The position numbers and the translations under genes are program-made. From the NCBI GenBank assembly GCA_021838065.1, contig JAKCEJ010000169.1, positions 1 to 6,587 on the forward strand: a stretch of DNA of 6,587 nt. Direction: 5' to 3'. The stretch is from Pseudomonadota bacterium. Lineage in GTDB: Bacteria > Pseudomonadota > Gammaproteobacteria > Steroidobacterales > Steroidobacteraceae. Numbering within the stretch: position 1 is the stretch's first letter; every line of letters begins with the position of its first letter. The notes beneath the pieces are model-generated. The model saw only the letters and a program-made list of their open reading frames with translations, made no database searches and was not told the origin of the DNA. Shown piece after piece: positions 5,432 to 6,587 of the stretch.

Positions 5432-6587
5432 ATGCATTCGCTCTTCTGGCGCATCTTCTGGTCGTTCTGGCTCGCCATCGCGCTGATCCTCGTCGGCACG
5501 GTGACCGCCGCGGTGCACGAGGCGATCGCCTTCCGCGGGCAGCTGCCCTGGGCGCAGCGCGGCAAGCTCTTCCAGCAGGCGGCCATCGCCTTCGAGCACG
5601 GCGGCCCGCCGGCGCTCGAGCGCTGGGCGCGCACGCTCAAGGGCGGCCCGTTCTACGACCGCACCTTTGTCATCGGCCCCGATGAGCGTGACATGCTCGG
5701 CCGCCCGCTGCCGCCGCTGCTGGAGGCGTTCCTCACGCCCGGAGCGCGCCCCACACAGGGCCGCCCGCCGCCGATCGGCGGGGCGCTGGTGCTCACCCAG
5801 CCCGACGGGCGCATGTATCAGGTGGTGGTGACCGTCCTGAATCAGCATCCGCTCCTCTTCTTCGGGGCACTCGGGCTGCCGGGCGTGGCCGGCACCACCC
5901 TCATTCTCGCGCTGGTGGTGAGCACGCTCATCTGCCTGCTGCTGGCGCGCCACCTGGTCGGTCCCATCGACCGGCTGCGCCAGGCGGCGCGCACCGTCGC
6001 GGCGGGCAACCTCGATGTGCGCGTGGGCCCGGGCATGAAGGGCCGGCACGACGATCTAGCGCGGCTCGCGGCGGACTTCGATGCCATGACCACGCGCGTG
6101 CAGGGGCTGCTCGAGACCAAGCAGCAGCTGCTGCGCGATGTCTCCCACGAGCTGCGCTCGCCGCTGACGCGCCTGCAGCTCGCCCTCTCGCTCGCGCAGC
6201 GCCACGAGGAGCTGCCGCGCCAGCTCGATCGCATCGGCCGCGAGGCCGACCGGCTCGAGCAGCTGATCGCGCGCATCCTGAAGCTGGCGCGCCTGGAGCG
6301 TCCCGCCGCCGAGCTCGCGGGCGAGCCGCTCGACATCGGCGCGCTGCTCGGGCAGATCGTCGCGGACGTGGCCATCGAGGCCGATGCCCGCGGCTGCCGC
6401 ATCGCGGTGCGGGCCGGGCAGGGGCTTGAGACGATCGCCGACCCGGAGCTGCTGCGCAGCGCGTTCGAGAATGTCATCCGCAACGCGGTGCGCTACGGGG
6501 CCGCGGGGTCCGAGGTGAGCGTCGAGGCGCGGCGGGAGACCCCCCAAAGCGGTGAGGCGGCGATCGAGGTGACGGTGCGCGATCACG
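5432..6587 (+). CDS. Sensor histidine kinase, CpxA-like (3' end cut by window edge)
   Basis: This inner-membrane sensor kinase should phosphorylate the adjacent regulator. The 385 complete codons visible stop at the right edge in VRDHG, the beginning of the G1 ATP-binding box, so the rest of the catalytic domain is outside the window. The order is: TM1 (about 8-28, Trp- and Phe-rich start MHSLFWRIFWSFW), a periplasmic sensor of about 120 residues (29-148), TM2 (about 152-172), HAMP (about 172-225, beginning near RHLVGPIDRLR), the dimerisation/phospho-acceptor helix with H239 in DVSHELRSPLTRLQ, then the ATPase domain with N box ENVIRNAVRY (N347 and N351). The sensor has FVIGPDERDMLGRPLP and a later YQVVV strand, a pattern seen in CpxA-like sensors, with a proline-rich stretch between them. 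It gives no ligand. ATG 5432 is four bases after the regulator stop and gives a natural cytoplasmic N-terminus before TM1; no clear Shine-Dalgarno precedes it. Confidence 0.94.
   Translation, partial: MHSLFWRIFWSFWLAIALILVGTVTAAVHEAIAFRGQLPWAQRGKLFQQAAIAFEHGGPPALERWARTLKGGPFYDRTFVIGPDERDMLGRPLPPLLEAFLTPGARPTQGRPPPIGGALVLTQPDGRMYQVVVTVLNQHPLLFFGALGLPGVAGTTLILALVVSTLICLLLARHLVGPIDRLRQAARTVAAGNLDVRVGPGMKGRHDDLARLAADFDAMTTRVQGLLETKQQLLRDVSHELRSPLTRLQLALSLAQRHEELPRQLDRIGREADRLEQLIARILKLARLERPAAELAGEPLDIGALLGQIVADVAIEADARGCRIAVRAGQGLETIADPELLRSAFENVIRNAVRYGAAGSEVSVEARRETPQSGEAAIEVTVRDH

Overview
The window is very GC-rich chromosomal DNA with dense genes, tight gene overlaps and few clear Shine-Dalgarno sites. 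It looks proteobacterial. The CpxR/CpxA-like two-component pair and the fused NitT/TauT-like permease with its long ATPase fit a high-GC gammaproteobacterium (or possibly a betaproteobacterium). No rRNA or other taxonomic marker is present, so this placement is an inference. There is no tRNA, rRNA, CRISPR array, insertion sequence or phage gene.

The layout is two divergent transcription units around a short intergenic gap at 1590-1680. Leftward (minus strand): a small exported, extremely basic protein made of nine 11-residue repeats (1589-1140). It overlaps by four bases (ATGA) a flavin-dependent oxidoreductase of the halogenase-like family (1143 to beyond the left edge). Rightward (plus strand): a fused double-domain ABC permease (1681-3399), its ATPase with an extra C-terminal regulatory-type domain (3407-4735), an OmpR/CpxR-type response regulator (4732-5427, GTGA overlap with the ATPase) and a CpxA-like sensor histidine kinase (5432 to beyond the right edge). 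The kinase is cut just before its ATP-binding G1 box. There is no stretch over 300 bases without a gene.

The rightward genes lie 7, -4 and 4 bases apart, so they very probably form one operon coupling a transporter to a two-component system. No periplasmic substrate-binding protein is encoded with the transporter here, so the substrate is unknown. The sensor may report on the substrate or on transporter activity, but this is inference. The leftward unit couples a secreted cationic repeat protein to a cytoplasmic FAD enzyme. That pairing is the least explained part of the window. A perfect 7-6-7 inverted repeat touches the proposed permease start codon and could be an operator or an RNA hairpin.
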